DNA from: Catenuloplanes atrovinosus
GTDB lineage: Bacteria; Actinomycetota; Actinomycetes; Mycobacteriales; Micromonosporaceae
Length of the DNA stretch: 64,000 nucleotides
Direction of reading: 5' to 3'
Assembly: GCF_031458235.1 (NCBI RefSeq)
Contig: NZ_JAVDYB010000001.1
Span: 2,687,001 to 2,751,000 of the forward strand
Shown here piece after piece: positions 52,382 to 61,858 of the stretch. The translations under genes were made by a program, and so were the position numbers. The notes beneath the pieces were generated by a model that saw nothing but the letters and a program-made list of their open reading frames with translations, searched no databases and had not been told where the DNA came from. Each line of letters begins with the position of its first letter. Positions within the stretch are counted from its first letter, which is position 1.

Positions 52382-52705
52382 TTGACGGACCTCAATGTTG
52401 ACCCGGCGGCGCTGGAGAGGGCCGGCCGTTCGTGCCAGGACATCCGCGACGCCGTACACGGCGTGGCCGGCATGGTCGAGCCGGAGATGCAGGCGGCGGC
52501 GGCCGGCCTGCCCGGTTTCAGCACCGGTGGCTGGAAATCAGGCGCCTCCCTGCAGATGGCGCTGGACGGGTTCGAGGAGGAGGCGCGTAGCCTCACCGGC
52601 TTCCTCGACCGGCTCACCAGCGCGCTGGAGACGTCCGCAGCTCAGTACCGGCAGACCGAGGAACTGAACTCGGTAGAGTTCAGCCGTATGATCGGCGGCC
52701 GTTGA
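52382..52705 (+). CDS. WXG100/EspC-like helical protein
   Basis: This is a 107-residue, mainly helical protein. It has the WXG-type turn in STGGWKSGASLQM between two long helices (DPAALERAGRSCQDIRDAVH and TGFLDRLTSALETSAAQYRQ). Such proteins partner larger type VII (ESX)-associated proteins. TTG 52382 is chosen because GGAGG lies about 9 nt upstream and the usual TDLNVDPAAL opening follows; a longer reading is possible. Its stop (TGA) overlaps the ATG of the DUF1023 gene. Confidence 0.78.
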   Translation: MTDLNVDPAALERAGRSCQDIRDAVHGVAGMVEPEMQAAAAGLPGFSTGGWKSGASLQMALDGFEEEARSLTGFLDRLTSALETSAAQYRQTEELNSVEFSRMIGGR

Positions 52706-54360
52706 TGGAATGGACTGACCTGCGCGACGCCCGGCTCGGCCCGCTGACCGCGGCCGCCGATGCGTGGGAGCGGGTCGCGGCCCGGTACGCCGAGCACACC
52801 GAGCACGCCATCAGGATGGTCGCCGACGTGCACGCCTCTCGCTGGGAAGGCGAAACCGCCGACGTCGCCTACCGCTACCTGGAGCGCATCGACGACGAGC
52901 TCGAAGCCACCGGCATCCGGGCGAAGACCATGGCCAGCCTGCTGCGGGTGGCCGGGGACACCCTCACCCGCCTGCAACGGCAGCTCGACGGCGTCATCGA
53001 CGACGTGAGCGCGCACGGCTTCACCATCGACGCCGACGGCCGGGTCCGCCCGCCCGAGCTGACCTGGCAGGAGCGGCACGACCCGGACGGGCAGGCCGCC
53101 TACGCCACCGCCAGCGCCGCCGCGCACACGCTGTCGACCGAGATACGCCGGATCGTCGCCGCCGCGGACACCGCCGACGACCAGCTCGCCACGGGCCTGT
53201 CGCGGCTGCAGGGCACCAGCCTCAGTCAGGACCCGGAGTACGGCGCCGCCGTCCTCGGCGCCCAGGCGGTCGCGGAGATGATGGGTGTGACCGAGGACCG
53301 GATTCCGGCCGCCGGCACCGAGCCGGCCGCCGTCGACGCGTGGTGGGACGGGCTGTCGCCGGAGCAGCAGCAGATCCTCGCCACCGCGTATCCGCAACGC
53401 ATCGGCGGCCTCGACGGACTGCCGGCCGCCGACCGGGACACCGCGAACCGGCTGGCGTTGCACAACTACCTCACCGGGTTCTCCGGCGGCAACCCGAACA
53501 CCGGTACGCACGGCGACGACGGCGTGCCCTACGGCACGGCGAAACTGCTGCTCGACCGGCTGGAAAGTACCGAGGCGGGCCCTGAGGGCACACGGCTGTT
53601 CCTGCTGTCGTTCCACCCCGACGGCGACGGCACCGCCGCGGTCGCAGTCGGCAACCCCGACACCGCGGCCAACACCGCCGTGGTGATTCCCGGTGTCGGT
53701 ACCGAGATGGACGACATCCGAGGGCAGATCAACCGGGCCGCCGACCTGCAAGCCGCCGCCACCGGGCTTGGCGGTGGCAGCACATCAGTGATCGCGTGGG
53801 TCGGCTACGACACCCCGGGCCCCGGCGCGGACCTCGCCAGTGCGCCGTTCGGCGACAAGTCCGAGGCCGGCGCCCAGGCACTCGACCACTTCGTCAACGG
53901 GTTGAACAGCGCACACGACGACAGCCCCTCCCACCTGACCGCCGTCGGGCACTCTTACGGCTCCACCGTGATCGGTGAGGCCGCCTCCCACGGCGACGGC
54001 CTCGCCGTCGATGACATCGTCGCGCTCGGCAGCCCGGGGATGAGGGTCGACAACGTCGACGAACTCATGATCGACCCAGAGCATGTGTATGCCGGTGCGG
54101 CGGCCGACGACAACTTCGTTGCCCGGCCCGAGAAGACCGCGGGCTGGATCGCTGGTATCCCGATCGTCGGCAGTTGGCTCGCCGCGGGAGCCGAGAACAT
54201 CCACGGCCCCGCACCGCACGACCCCGAGTTCGGCGGGAACGTGCTTCGCATCGACACCTCCGGCCACTCCGGATATTGGGATTCCGGCAGCATCGCCCTG
54301 CAGTCACAGGCCGCAGTCATCATCGGCGACTATGACAACGTGGTCGAGGAGACACCGTGA
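52705..54360 (+). CDS. DUF1023 alpha/beta hydrolase with N-terminal helical module
   Basis: This is a 551-residue protein. The first ~190 residues are helical and resemble WXG100 or LXG-type export modules (AAADAWERVAARYAEHTEHA, with the Trp in ASRWEGETADVAYRY). The second half is the DUF1023 hydrolase: NTAVVIPGVGTEMDD, the nucleophile elbow AVGHSYGSTVIG and ALGSPGMRVDNV. Its context with an EspC-like protein and a lipoprotein suggests an ESX-associated secreted hydrolase. The start is ATG 52705 (TTG 52702 also possible), coupled to the preceding stop. Substrate unknown. Confidence 0.87.
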   Translation: MEWTDLRDARLGPLTAAADAWERVAARYAEHTEHAIRMVADVHASRWEGETADVAYRYLERIDDELEATGIRAKTMASLLRVAGDTLTRLQRQLDGVIDDVSAHGFTIDADGRVRPPELTWQERHDPDGQAAYATASAAAHTLSTEIRRIVAAADTADDQLATGLSRLQGTSLSQDPEYGAAVLGAQAVAEMMGVTEDRIPAAGTEPAAVDAWWDGLSPEQQQILATAYPQRIGGLDGLPAADRDTANRLALHNYLTGFSGGNPNTGTHGDDGVPYGTAKLLLDRLESTEAGPEGTRLFLLSFHPDGDGTAAVAVGNPDTAANTAVVIPGVGTEMDDIRGQINRAADLQAAATGLGGGSTSVIAWVGYDTPGPGADLASAPFGDKSEAGAQALDHFVNGLNSAHDDSPSHLTAVGHSYGSTVIGEAASHGDGLAVDDIVALGSPGMRVDNVDELMIDPEHVYAGAAADDNFVARPEKTAGWIAGIPIVGSWLAAGAENIHGPAPHDPEFGGNVLRIDTSGHSGYWDSGSIALQSQAAVIIGDYDNVVEETP

Positions 54361-54860
54361 GGAAACGACTGGCGTTGCTGGTGAGCGTGTCGCTGTCGCT
54401 GGCCGCGACGGCGTGTGGAGGACCGGAGGAAGACGTGAAAACGAAGACCCGCGCCGAGGTCGAAGCTGCCATCGCCGCCCAGGCCGACGCGATCGCCACC
54501 ACCGCGGGATCCGCCCTCGACGGGTGGCGGACCAACGCGGCACCGTGCACGGGAAAAAACGGCGAGACGGCCACGGACGGCAAGTGGCACCTGACCGGGT
54601 TCGCGAATATCCCGATCCCGCCCGACAAACAGGTGTCGACACTCGGGACCATTCGTGACTCCTGGCGCCAGCAGGGGTTCGAGATCACCGACGATCGCAC
54701 CTTCGCCGACAACACCCGCTCCTCCGTCAGCATGCGCAACCAGGCAGGCGAGATGACCGTCTCGCTCTCGACCACGATGTCGCTCGACAGCGCGGCCCTG
54801 ATCGTGGCCAGCTTCTGCTACATGCCCGCAGCCGGCGAAGACCCGGCCAACGACGGCTGA
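54357..54860 (+). CDS. Lipoprotein, third gene of the EspC-DUF1023 operon
   Basis: This is a 167-residue protein with a lipoprotein signal (lipobox LAATAC, Cys near residue 20) and a small alpha/beta domain (GKWHLTGFANIPIP, VSTLGTIRDSWRQQGFEITD). Similar small lipoproteins often accompany DUF1023 genes and may be an immunity-like or anchoring partner, which is inference. The GTG overlaps the previous stop by 4 bp. Confidence 0.82.
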   Translation: MRKRLALLVSVSLSLAATACGGPEEDVKTKTRAEVEAAIAAQADAIATTAGSALDGWRTNAAPCTGKNGETATDGKWHLTGFANIPIPPDKQVSTLGTIRDSWRQQGFEITDDRTFADNTRSSVSMRNQAGEMTVSLSTTMSLDSAALIVASFCYMPAAGEDPANDG

Positions 54861-55581
54861 TCGCCGGGTATACATCGCCCGCTCCGGGAGCTCCGCCGGC
54901 GCGCACATCCCGCTCAGCACCTCGATGATCCTGGTGCATAGCTTCGCCGCGGTCATGCTGACCAGCGGCAGGCCCGGCACGGTGAAAAGTTCGGCGGTGA
55001 GCTGGGTCGTCCTAGCCAGCGCGCTGCTGCCGCCGGCGAACGTGGATGTATCCGACTGCGGTAATCAGGGTCGTTGCAGACCGAAGCGGTCGCCGACCTC
55101 GCTGAGCCTGGCCAGCGGTCGTCCGGCATCGTCAACGCGATCCCGTAGATCATCTACCAGCGGCATCGGCTTACGGTACCGGCGCACCGTCAACCCCACT
55201 GCCTCCGGCACCGGCGAGCTCTGCGGTGCCTCCCGGACGACCGCGCGTTCGCGCACTGCGGTGGCCCACGGTCGTGCAAGACGCTGCCGCACCCGCCGCG
55301 CCCGCTGTGGGCGGCGCGGCCGGTCCTGACGTTCACCGAGCGGCCGCCGGAGACCACCCGGTACGCGTTCTTCGGCGTGCGCGGCCGCGATCTGCGGGCG
55401 CGCTCACCGGTAAGGATCGCCGGCCTCGCGTGAGGCGCAGCGTGCCGGTGAGCGCGGCGAACGCGCCGGGCAGCGCCGCGACCGGCTCCGGACCGGTCAC
55501 GGGTTCGTACGGCAGCCGGCCGGTACGGTCACCACGTCGCAGGCGGGCGTGGACGTGCTCGGGGGAGTCCCTATGGGGTTG
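54861..55581 (+). other. Gene-poor stretch, probable relics
   Basis: No supported gene is seen. Short frames exist on both strands: minus 55065-55292 contains VDDLRDRVDDAGRPLARLSE, and plus around 55310-55430 contains RPPETTRYAFFGVRG. They look protein-like but have neither start signals nor known domains. Confidence 0.4.
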
Positions 55582-56070
55582 TCAAGGGGCTGGGTCGGGC
55601 CGGGTTGTTGTCGTGGCGTGGCTGAGGAGTCGTTCGGCGGCGCGGGGGTGGTGGAGCACGTGGAGTTGGGCGTGGCCAGCATGGGTAGCGATTGCGGCCA
55701 TGACGGTGGGCAGACTGTGGCGTCGGTAGGTGATGAGCCATCGCCAGAACGCCAGGTTCTCGCGGGAGCGGCGTAGCGCGCGCCAGGCGCAGAGCCAGAG
55801 TGGGAAGTCCAGCACGATGACGGTGTCTGCGGCTTGCAGCCGTGCGGTGAGGACGTCGTACGGGCCGAGGTCGCCATCGATGACCCACTGCTTGCCGCTG
55901 ATCAGCTGGTGTTGGATCCGGATCCACTGCTCGGTCGGCGTGGGAGTGAGGCCGGGCGCCCAGAAGTGTTTGTCCAGTTCGATGACCGGCAGGGCTAGGG
56001 CGGCGCCGAGGTGGGCGGCGAGTGTGGACTTGCCGGCACCGCCACGGCCGAGGATCACTATCCTGTTCAT
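55582..56070 (-). CDS. P-loop kinase, adenylate-kinase/topology-modulation (FlaR) type
   Basis: This is a 162-residue protein. It starts MNRIVILGRGGAGKST (Walker A), then LPVIELDKHFWAPG and the typical WVIDGDLGPYDVLTARLQAA, TVIVLDFPLW and RALRRSRENL (lid). This is the pattern of small adenylate-kinase-like proteins annotated as DNA topology modulation factors. They bind ATP and probably phosphorylate a small molecule. The start ATG 56070 directly precedes the P-loop. Confidence 0.85.
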   Translation of the reverse strand: MNRIVILGRGGAGKSTLAAHLGAALALPVIELDKHFWAPGLTPTPTEQWIRIQHQLISGKQWVIDGDLGPYDVLTARLQAADTVIVLDFPLWLCAWRALRRSRENLAFWRWLITYRRHSLPTVMAAIATHAGHAQLHVLHHPRAAERLLSHATTTTRPDPAP

Positions 56071-56187
56071 GCTGCCCACATTGCACGTTCGCCGGGTGCT
56101 GGCCGCTGGTGGGGCGCTTTCGTGTCGAGCATCGCGTGCAGGACGTCGACGCGGCGACGGACCAGGCAGATGAGGGCGGCGTGTGTG

Positions 56188-56430
56188 CATGCCGGCGCGA
56201 ATCAGGTGGGTCGTGCCGGTCGGCCGGTCACGGAGGAACATGTCCGACACGCCGTTGACCTCCGCGGTCACCAGATTATGGGCGACCGATGTGAAGACGA
56301 TGTAGCGGCCGTCACCGGATATCCGTGGCTGGCCACTGTGGTGGCGGTCGCCCGGTCGCGGACGAATACGTCCCGGTGGACATCGCTGTCGTTCTCGATC
56401 TCCGTAGGGTAGCGAGGGCCGTGGTCGTAT
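56188..56430 (-). pseudogene. Beta-propeller (PD40/TolB-like) fragment, frameshifted
   Basis: Two propeller repeats are readable on the minus strand: EIENDSDVHRDVFVRDRATA in one frame and QPRISGDGRYIVFTSVAHNL with MFLRDRPTGTTHLI in the next. They match the SxDGRYVAFxSxAxNLVPxDTNGxxDVFVRD blades of secreted WD40-like proteins. Only about 80 codons in two frames remain. Confidence 0.75.
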
Positions 56431-56580
56431 GCGGGTCTCGCGCCAGGTTCGCCCGGGCCGGCGGTGCGAGGCCGTCGAGCGGATGAGGCCGGTCACGTGG
56501 TGATCGGCTCGCGCGGTTCCTCACGGACGGCGGGGCCGGTGCAGATGTCACCGGCCCCGTCCTGGGATGAGTCGGCGGTC

Positions 56581-57105
56581 TCAGCCGACCGGTTGCGTTG
56601 ACGTGATCGTCTCGGCGAGCGTTCGTCCCCACCGGCGAGCGCGCGCCAACTCGCCGTCGCGCAGCGGGCCGGCGGTGCCGGTGACGGCGAAGCCCTCGGC
56701 GGGCAGCATGATCCGGCAGCCGAGGCGGCGCAGGCGTTTCTGCACCGCTCGCGCGGCCGACCCGGTCGGCCACGGCGTACCGATCCGGGTGTCGAACGTG
56801 GCAGCCGGCATCCCCGCCAGCGAGGTGTACTGCGCCAGCCACTCCCGGACGCCGGTCTCGGCCGGGCCCGCGGCGCCCTGTTCACCGGCGGAGCGCCGGG
56901 TGGTGGCACGGCTGAGACCGAACGCGTGAGTGGGCCCGCCGACGGCCAGGGCGCAGTAGCCCTGGCCGACTGCCTGCGGGTGGGTGGCGACGTCGCGCGG
57001 CTCCGCCTGCACCAGCTCGGACATGCCCTCGGCTATGGCGAGGGCGATCCGCTCGGTGTTGCCGAACATCGACTCGTAGACGACGAGTGCGCGCACGATC
57101 GCCAT
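56581..57105 (-). CDS. Flavodoxin-domain protein
   Basis: This is a 174-residue protein. ALVVYESMFGNTERIALAIA is the FMN phosphate-binding loop of flavodoxins. The other FMN loops are expected in ALAVGGPTHAFG and in the FDTRIGTP part. It is common in actinomycetes beside universal stress proteins. It overlaps nothing; its start is 2 nt from the stop of the USP gene, so the pair is co-transcribed. Likely role: redox carrier under stress or hypoxia (inference). Confidence 0.88.
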   Translation of the reverse strand: MAIVRALVVYESMFGNTERIALAIAEGMSELVQAEPRDVATHPQAVGQGYCALAVGGPTHAFGLSRATTRRSAGEQGAAGPAETGVREWLAQYTSLAGMPAATFDTRIGTPWPTGSAARAVQKRLRRLGCRIMLPAEGFAVTGTAGPLRDGELARARRWGRTLAETITSTQPVG

Positions 57106-57106
57106 C

Positions 57107-57541
57107 TCAGGCGGCCGGGTTCGTCGGCACCACCACGACCGGGCACCGTGCGTGGCGGATGCAGCCGTCGCTGACCGACCCGAGTACGCGGTGCCGCAGC
57201 GCGGAGTGGCCGTGGCTGCCGAGCACCAGCAGGCCGGCTTTCTCGGCCGCTGCGGTCAGCGCGTCGACCGGGCTGTTCCGGGAAACCTCGCCGGTCACGG
57301 TCACCGGCTCGTGCACCTGCCGCAGCACGGCGTCGATCTCGTCACGCAGCAGCGTCTCCGCGCACTGCCGCTGTGCGGCCGGGGACGTCGCGGTCAGCGG
57401 CCCGGACTCGATGCCGTCCCAGGTCCACGCGGTCACCGCCTGGACCGCACCACCGATCCTGCCCGCCTCGGCGATCGCCCACTCCAGTGCGCGACGCCCG
57501 CCCGGTGAGCCGTCCACGCCGACCACGATCAAATTCTCCAT
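57107..57541 (-). CDS. Universal stress protein (UspA family)
   Basis: This is a 144-residue single-domain USP. VVGVDGSPGGRRALEWA starts it, and the ATP-binding glycine motif is VLGSHGHSALRHRVLGSVSD. The last strand is CPVVVVP. The ATG at 57541 has GAAGGGG about 10 nt upstream. It is the first gene of a two-gene unit with the flavodoxin. In actinobacteria such USPs are typically induced by dormancy or hypoxia regulators; no obvious operator is identified here. Confidence 0.92.
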   Translation of the reverse strand: MENLIVVGVDGSPGGRRALEWAIAEAGRIGGAVQAVTAWTWDGIESGPLTATSPAAQRQCAETLLRDEIDAVLRQVHEPVTVTGEVSRNSPVDALTAAAEKAGLLVLGSHGHSALRHRVLGSVSDGCIRHARCPVVVVPTNPAA

Positions 57542-58139
57542 CTGTCTCACCCCTTCGCCGGTACGCATGACAGGTTCCAGGTCCAGTAGGCGATCGCCGG
57601 CGGCCGTCCGGCAGGGGCCTTGGTCCCGAGAAACAGCCCGTAGTTCTCTGCCTCGGCAGGGTGCCGGATGATCGGGACCGAAGTGCGATGGGTTTGCCGG
57701 CGGTCTGGTCCTCCGCGATCGGGTCGCCGCCCGAAACACGTCACTGTGTATCGCCGTTCACTCCTCCGAGCACGGCCGGCGCCGGCCGTGCTCGCTCGGC
57801 AACGTTCTCGGTGGAGGCCGGAAGAAGGGCGATGTGTGGGCGATGATCCTAGGGGAGTTCCGGCAATTGCGCCGGGGCCGCCGCGAGCTTCGACGCCACC
57901 TCGATGCCGGCCGAGGTCGTTGGTGCCGGTGCGGCCACGGGCCGTCGCCGTCAGCGCGCGGACTTCGACGTACGCGAGATCGCGCCCGGCCGGAGCGGCG
58001 CCGACCGGGTGCGGGCGGCGAGGTTCCGGCTGCGGTAGTTGCCGATCAGACGGAGATGACCCCGCTGGCCCGAAACGATCGTCAGCCCCCGCAGCCGCCG
58101 AGTCGCGATCAGCCGCTGGCTCTCCGAGACACCCGACGG
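57542..58139 (+). other. Gene-free stretch upstream of the USP gene
   Basis: No supported gene is seen; plus-strand frames here are arginine-rich and have no domain. It includes the USP promoter zone at the left and the 28-bp palindrome at 57767-57794. Confidence 0.45.
57767..57794. repeat. Perfect 28-bp palindrome
   Basis: The half-site CGAGCACGGCCGGC is followed at once by its exact reverse complement, with no loop. As RNA it would fold into a stem with a small forced loop, so it could be a bidirectional terminator. As DNA it could be a protein-binding or recombination site. Confidence 0.6.
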
Positions 58140-58760
58140 CGCACCGTGGCTCCCACCGCCTTCACGACGGATACCTCCTCCGCTGGGACCTCTTCCGCCG
58201 CCTCCGCACCCGCGCCGAAACCGCCGGACCGGACGGCATCGCGGACCTTGGGCACGCGCTCGAAGTCGTCCGCGGGCAGCCTCTCGCGGTGCCGACCTCG
58301 CCTATGCCACCCGCTACCGCACCCGTACGCGTGGCGGCCGGACAGCGACATCCAGCCGCGACAGCGCCCACCAGTACGTCCCAGTTCCGCCTCGACGCCG
58401 GCGACCTCGCCGGCGCACGCTGGGCGGTCGACATCGCCTGGCAAGCCGACCAGGAACGCGCCGACGACCACCCCTGGCTAGACGTCATCCGCATCGCTCA
58501 CCACGCCGGTCACCGCGCAGAAGTCCGCACACTCTGGTCGTCCAGCGGGCCCGGGATCTGCTGGTCGAGCGTGCCATCGTGGAGCACGAGGACGCTTTAC
58601 ACCGCTATAACACCTCTGAGGACAGTGCGTTCGAAGACTTGGATCATGAAGCCCTGTATCGGGAAGACATCGACGGGTTCGAGTACGACTCGGACCTCCA
58701 AGCGCATTTCGGCACCGCCGATATGCGCGTCGCTCCTGGTTCCAGTGAATCAGTACGTGG
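58140..58760 (+). pseudogene. BTAD-like regulator fragment, frameshifted
   Basis: Readable segments include LLRWDLFRRLRTRAETAGPD, GHALEVVRGQPLA, then in another frame HPYAWRPDSDIQ, and again FRLDAGDLAGARWAVDIAWQ and HPWLDVIRIAHHAGHRAEV. This order is typical of the bacterial transcriptional activator domain at the end of SARP/LysM-BTAD proteins. A further piece (RARDLLVERAIVEHEDALHR) continues to about 58760 without known family. The several frame changes and the missing N-terminal domains indicate a relic. Confidence 0.5.
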
Positions 58761-58877
58761 GCGGACATGTGCACACCTACGGAATCGACCTCGTTGCCCC
58801 GAAGTCGGGCCCCTCCGGAAGAGCCCGGTAGGCATCGCCGACCACCGTGTCACGGATCGGCGCTACACGGAACGCGT

Positions 58878-59132
58878 TCAGCCACGCCGGCCGAGCGCTC
58901 GCCGAGATCGCCGTCTGGTCACGCCGCCACGGCGGGCCGGATCCCGGTCGACGCCACGATACGGGCGCCGAAGGAGAATGCACAGCACGTCTATCGCCGC
59001 GTTGCGCCGGTCGGCGTCCTTCGTGCAGACCGCCACTACGACGACCAGCGCGAGCACACCGACGAGTGCGCCAAGCAACAGATACACCGGGACGGGCAGG
59101 CTAGCCGCACCGGCGGTAAGTACAGAGATCAT
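58878..59132 (-). CDS. Small single-span membrane protein
   Basis: This is an 84-residue protein with one hydrophobic segment (about residues 15-38, VYLLLGALVGVLALVVVVAV), followed by KDADRRNAAIDVLCILLRRP and a basic tail. This topology is common in small proteins of actinobacterial plasmids and integrative elements. ATG 59132 has GGAG 7 nt upstream. It lies 47 bp downstream of the P-loop-like gene and is probably in the same transcript. Function unknown. Confidence 0.6.
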   Translation of the reverse strand: MISVLTAGAASLPVPVYLLLGALVGVLALVVVVAVCTKDADRRNAAIDVLCILLRRPYRGVDRDPARRGGVTRRRSRRALGRRG

Positions 59133-59179
59133 CCAGTCACTCCGGACGCGGACCCCGAAGCGACGCCACTTCGGCCGAG

Positions 59180-59899
59180 TCAGGCCGGTGACCATGCTCC
59201 GAAGGCAGTGGGCAGGACTCGCGATACCCACGCCAAGTCCGGCCCTCGCGTCCAGTGTGGACTGGTCGAATTCGGCATGCCGGGTGGCCGGACCGGTGGC
59301 ACGGTACGACACATGGACGCGAACCGTCCGAGCAACGACGCAACGGCAAGGAACGCCGACCGCATGATCGCTACCAGCGTCAGTATGGGGCCGCGGCTCC
59401 GGTAGACGTTGACAACCAGCGCCTTGGCGAGCAGTCGCCTGGTGGTCCGATCGCCGGCCGCGGCGATCAACTCCTCGGGGAGTGGGGTCCGGCTGCTGTG
59501 CTCGACAGCAACAGCAAAGAGGTCCGGCAATGCCCTACGGAGCCGGGCATAGGCGCCACCCGGAGCGACGGGTGGTTGCCATCCGTCGAAGCCGGCCCGT
59601 TCCGCGATACTGAGCCGGCCGCCGGGCAGCGAGAACGGCTCGCCGTTCAACCAGAGCTGAAGGTGGGTACCGTCAGCTCGCAACCGCTGGAAAACGGGGC
59701 CGGCCTTCGTCAGGTCATAAGCTCGGACCAGTTCGGCTATCCACGCCGAGACGTAGGTCTTTCCGGTGCCGCACGCCGAGTACACCCCTACGAGAACCGG
59801 ATCTTGTGACGGCTCACCGGTGCCGGTTCCGGCAGCCATCGCAGCCGCAGGAGGGGTCGTGCACCCCAGCCCGAACCGGCCCTCCACGATGCCACCCAC
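59180..59899 (-). CDS. Hypothetical protein with P-loop-like motif
   Basis: This is a 239-residue protein. SACGTGKTYVSAW resembles a Walker A motif, but the first glycine is replaced, so ATP binding is uncertain. The core segment includes FQRLRADGTHLQLWLNGEPF, LPGGRLSIAERAGFDGWQPP and LARALPDLFAVAV-like helices. The C-terminal ~60 residues look low in information. GTG 59899 has no clear ribosome site; ATG 59839 is an alternative. The reading overlaps the end of the upstream truncated frame. No known family. It lies in the putative element next to the integrase. Confidence 0.5.
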   Translation of the reverse strand: MGGIVEGRFGLGCTTPPAAAMAAGTGTGEPSQDPVLVGVYSACGTGKTYVSAWIAELVRAYDLTKAGPVFQRLRADGTHLQLWLNGEPFSLPGGRLSIAERAGFDGWQPPVAPGGAYARLRRALPDLFAVAVEHSSRTPLPEELIAAAGDRTTRRLLAKALVVNVYRSRGPILTLVAIMRSAFLAVASLLGRFASMCRTVPPVRPPGMPNSTSPHWTRGPDLAWVSRVLPTAFGAWSPA

Positions 59900-60846
59900 G
59901 CTGAGTCACTGTAGCTCAGGCTCGCAACTCCACGAGAGACGGCGCGGCTCCCTTGCGCACACGCTCCGGGCAGAGAGCGACCCCGCAATTTGACAGACCC
60001 GGTAGAGACAGCCAACGGCGCGCTACGTCGGTAGCTGCTGCGATCGCGGTTGTGCCCACGGCGTCGCTGTGTCGGGTGGGAGCGTCGCGGATGCAGGGAT
60101 TCCGGCGGTGACAGCGTGGTACGGGCCGACCTTGATGGTCTGGGCGCAGCAGTTACGGCACGTTCGGTGAGGGTGGCAGTTGGAGGTGGTGACGATGGTG
60201 CGGACGTGATGGTAGGCATCGTCAGGGTGGTCGGCCTTGATGGCGTACCAGGTGTCGGCCTGTCCTGCTGGGGTAGGGCGGCGGCGGTCTGCGGGCGGAT
60301 GGGCAGGTAGGGGTGGTTAGCGTGGTGGCGGATGAGGAAGGTCCGGTCGAGGTGGTCGATCTGGTCGGGTGAGGGCTGGTGCTGGGCGCACCAGGCTTTG
60401 GCGTCGGTGATGGTTCCGGGTCCGCACAGCAGGTCGGACGGGTAGGTGGTCGCCTCGACGCGGGAGTCGAAGTAGCGCAGACTGGGCTCGGCGTAGTGCT
60501 CGTCGGGGCGGAAGACCGCGCGGACGAAGATGCACTGCCACGGCTGGTCCTCAGGGTCGGTCGCGTCGGCCAGCGCGTCGGCGGTGACCGTGATCGTCTC
60601 GCTGCCGTCGGCCGGCCAGGCCATCACGATGACCTCCCTGCGAGCCGGTGCCGGATACAGTCGGCCGCCGGGGGTGGGCATACCCCAGAGCTGGTTGATG
60701 GTCTCGGCGAGGTCGTGCAGGATCCTGGCCGCCTCCAACGGACCGAAGAGCTGGTAACCGGTGGGGTGCGCGACGATGTTGCGCAGCTGCGCCAGCGCGT
60801 GTTCGATACCGCGATTGCGCTGTATCGACCCGACCGCGGCCAATCG
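59788..60846 (-). pseudogene. 5'-truncated hypothetical gene
   Basis: A protein-like reading runs from about 60846: EHALAQLRNIVAHPTGYQLF, GPLEAARILHDLAETINQLW and VRAVFRPDEHYAEPSLRYFD. It then becomes Pro/Thr/Ser/Arg-rich to a stop at 59788. The segment LAQLRNIVAHPTGYQLFGPL looks like the middle of a helical protein, with no N-terminus. Directly at about 60840 the plus strand enters the integrase, so both genes are cut at the same point. The family is not recognised. Confidence 0.55.
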
Positions 60847-61824
60847 CCGGCTCGCTGAGCACGGCGACGACGTGATGACGCTGGTGACCCGTGGGCTTGA
60901 TGCGAAGACCCTCGACCCGTATCTCGGCGGCTGGCGGCTCCGCGTGGTGCCGGCGCTGGGGCACATCCCGGTCCGCATGATCACGTACGGCGCGGTGGAT
61001 CGGGCGGTTCTCGGCTGGATCGCGTGCGGGTGCAGCGTGTCGATCGTTAAGGACGCGCTCGCCATCCTGGTCCGCGTCATGGAACAGGCGGTGCGCGACG
61101 GGATCATCGACCGCAACCCCGCGCGGGTCACCGGCTGGCGCGCGAGTACAAGCGGGCAGAGGACGAACTCGACAACCCGCGCTCGCTGGCCTTGCCGGAC
61201 TGGGAGACGCTGTGCCGGCTCGCCGATGCGCTGGTGGCGGCATCGCATGACGAGTACCGCGGGTGGGGAGACGTCGTGCTGTTCGCTGCCTGCACCGCGG
61301 CCCGGATCGGCGAGGTGTCCGGCGTGCGGCCTGGCGACATCGACCGCAAGACGTGGACCTGGACCGTTCGCCGGCAGACCACGCCGGCACCGAGCGGACT
61401 GATCGACAAGGGGACGAAGGGCAAACGCACCCGGCACGTACCCGTGATCGTCGAGATCCGCGACCTGATCGCGCACCGGCTCGACGCCGCGAAGGGACCG
61501 GACTCTCGGCTGTTCTACGGCCCGCGGGGCGGCCGGATCAGCACGGCGGTGCTGCGGGATGCCACGCACTGGGATGAGGTGGTGACCCGGATGGGTTTCG
61601 AGCACCTGCGTCGGCACGACCTGCGGCACACCGGGCTGACGTGGCTCGCTGACGCCGGCGTGCTGACCCATACCTTGCAGAAGATCGCCGGGCACGGCTC
61701 GATCACCACGACGCAGCGCTACCTACACCCGGACCGCCGCGCGATCGATGAGGCAGGAACGGCGCTGAGCGCGCACCTGACCGCGCGCCGGTCCCCAGGT
61801 GGTCCCCACCTGCGCGCCGTCTAG
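60840..61824 (+). pseudogene. Tyrosine integrase, 5'-truncated and frameshifted
   Basis: The core-binding part (RVVPALGHIPVRMITYGAVD) is in one frame up to about 61138. The catalytic part continues in another frame from 61144: TAARIGEVSGVRPGD (Arg), RRHDLRHTGLTWLAD (His-x-x-Arg) and HGSITTTQRYLH (nucleophile Tyr). The shift is explained by two extra bases (GC at 61142-61143) in a GCGCGC run. The N-terminal arm domain is missing before about 60840. It points at the 3' end of tRNA-Pro, as expected for an integrative element of the AICE or phage type. Confidence 0.85.
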
Positions 61825-61858
61825 ATCAACATCTCATAGATCCCGAAGAATCAAAAAG

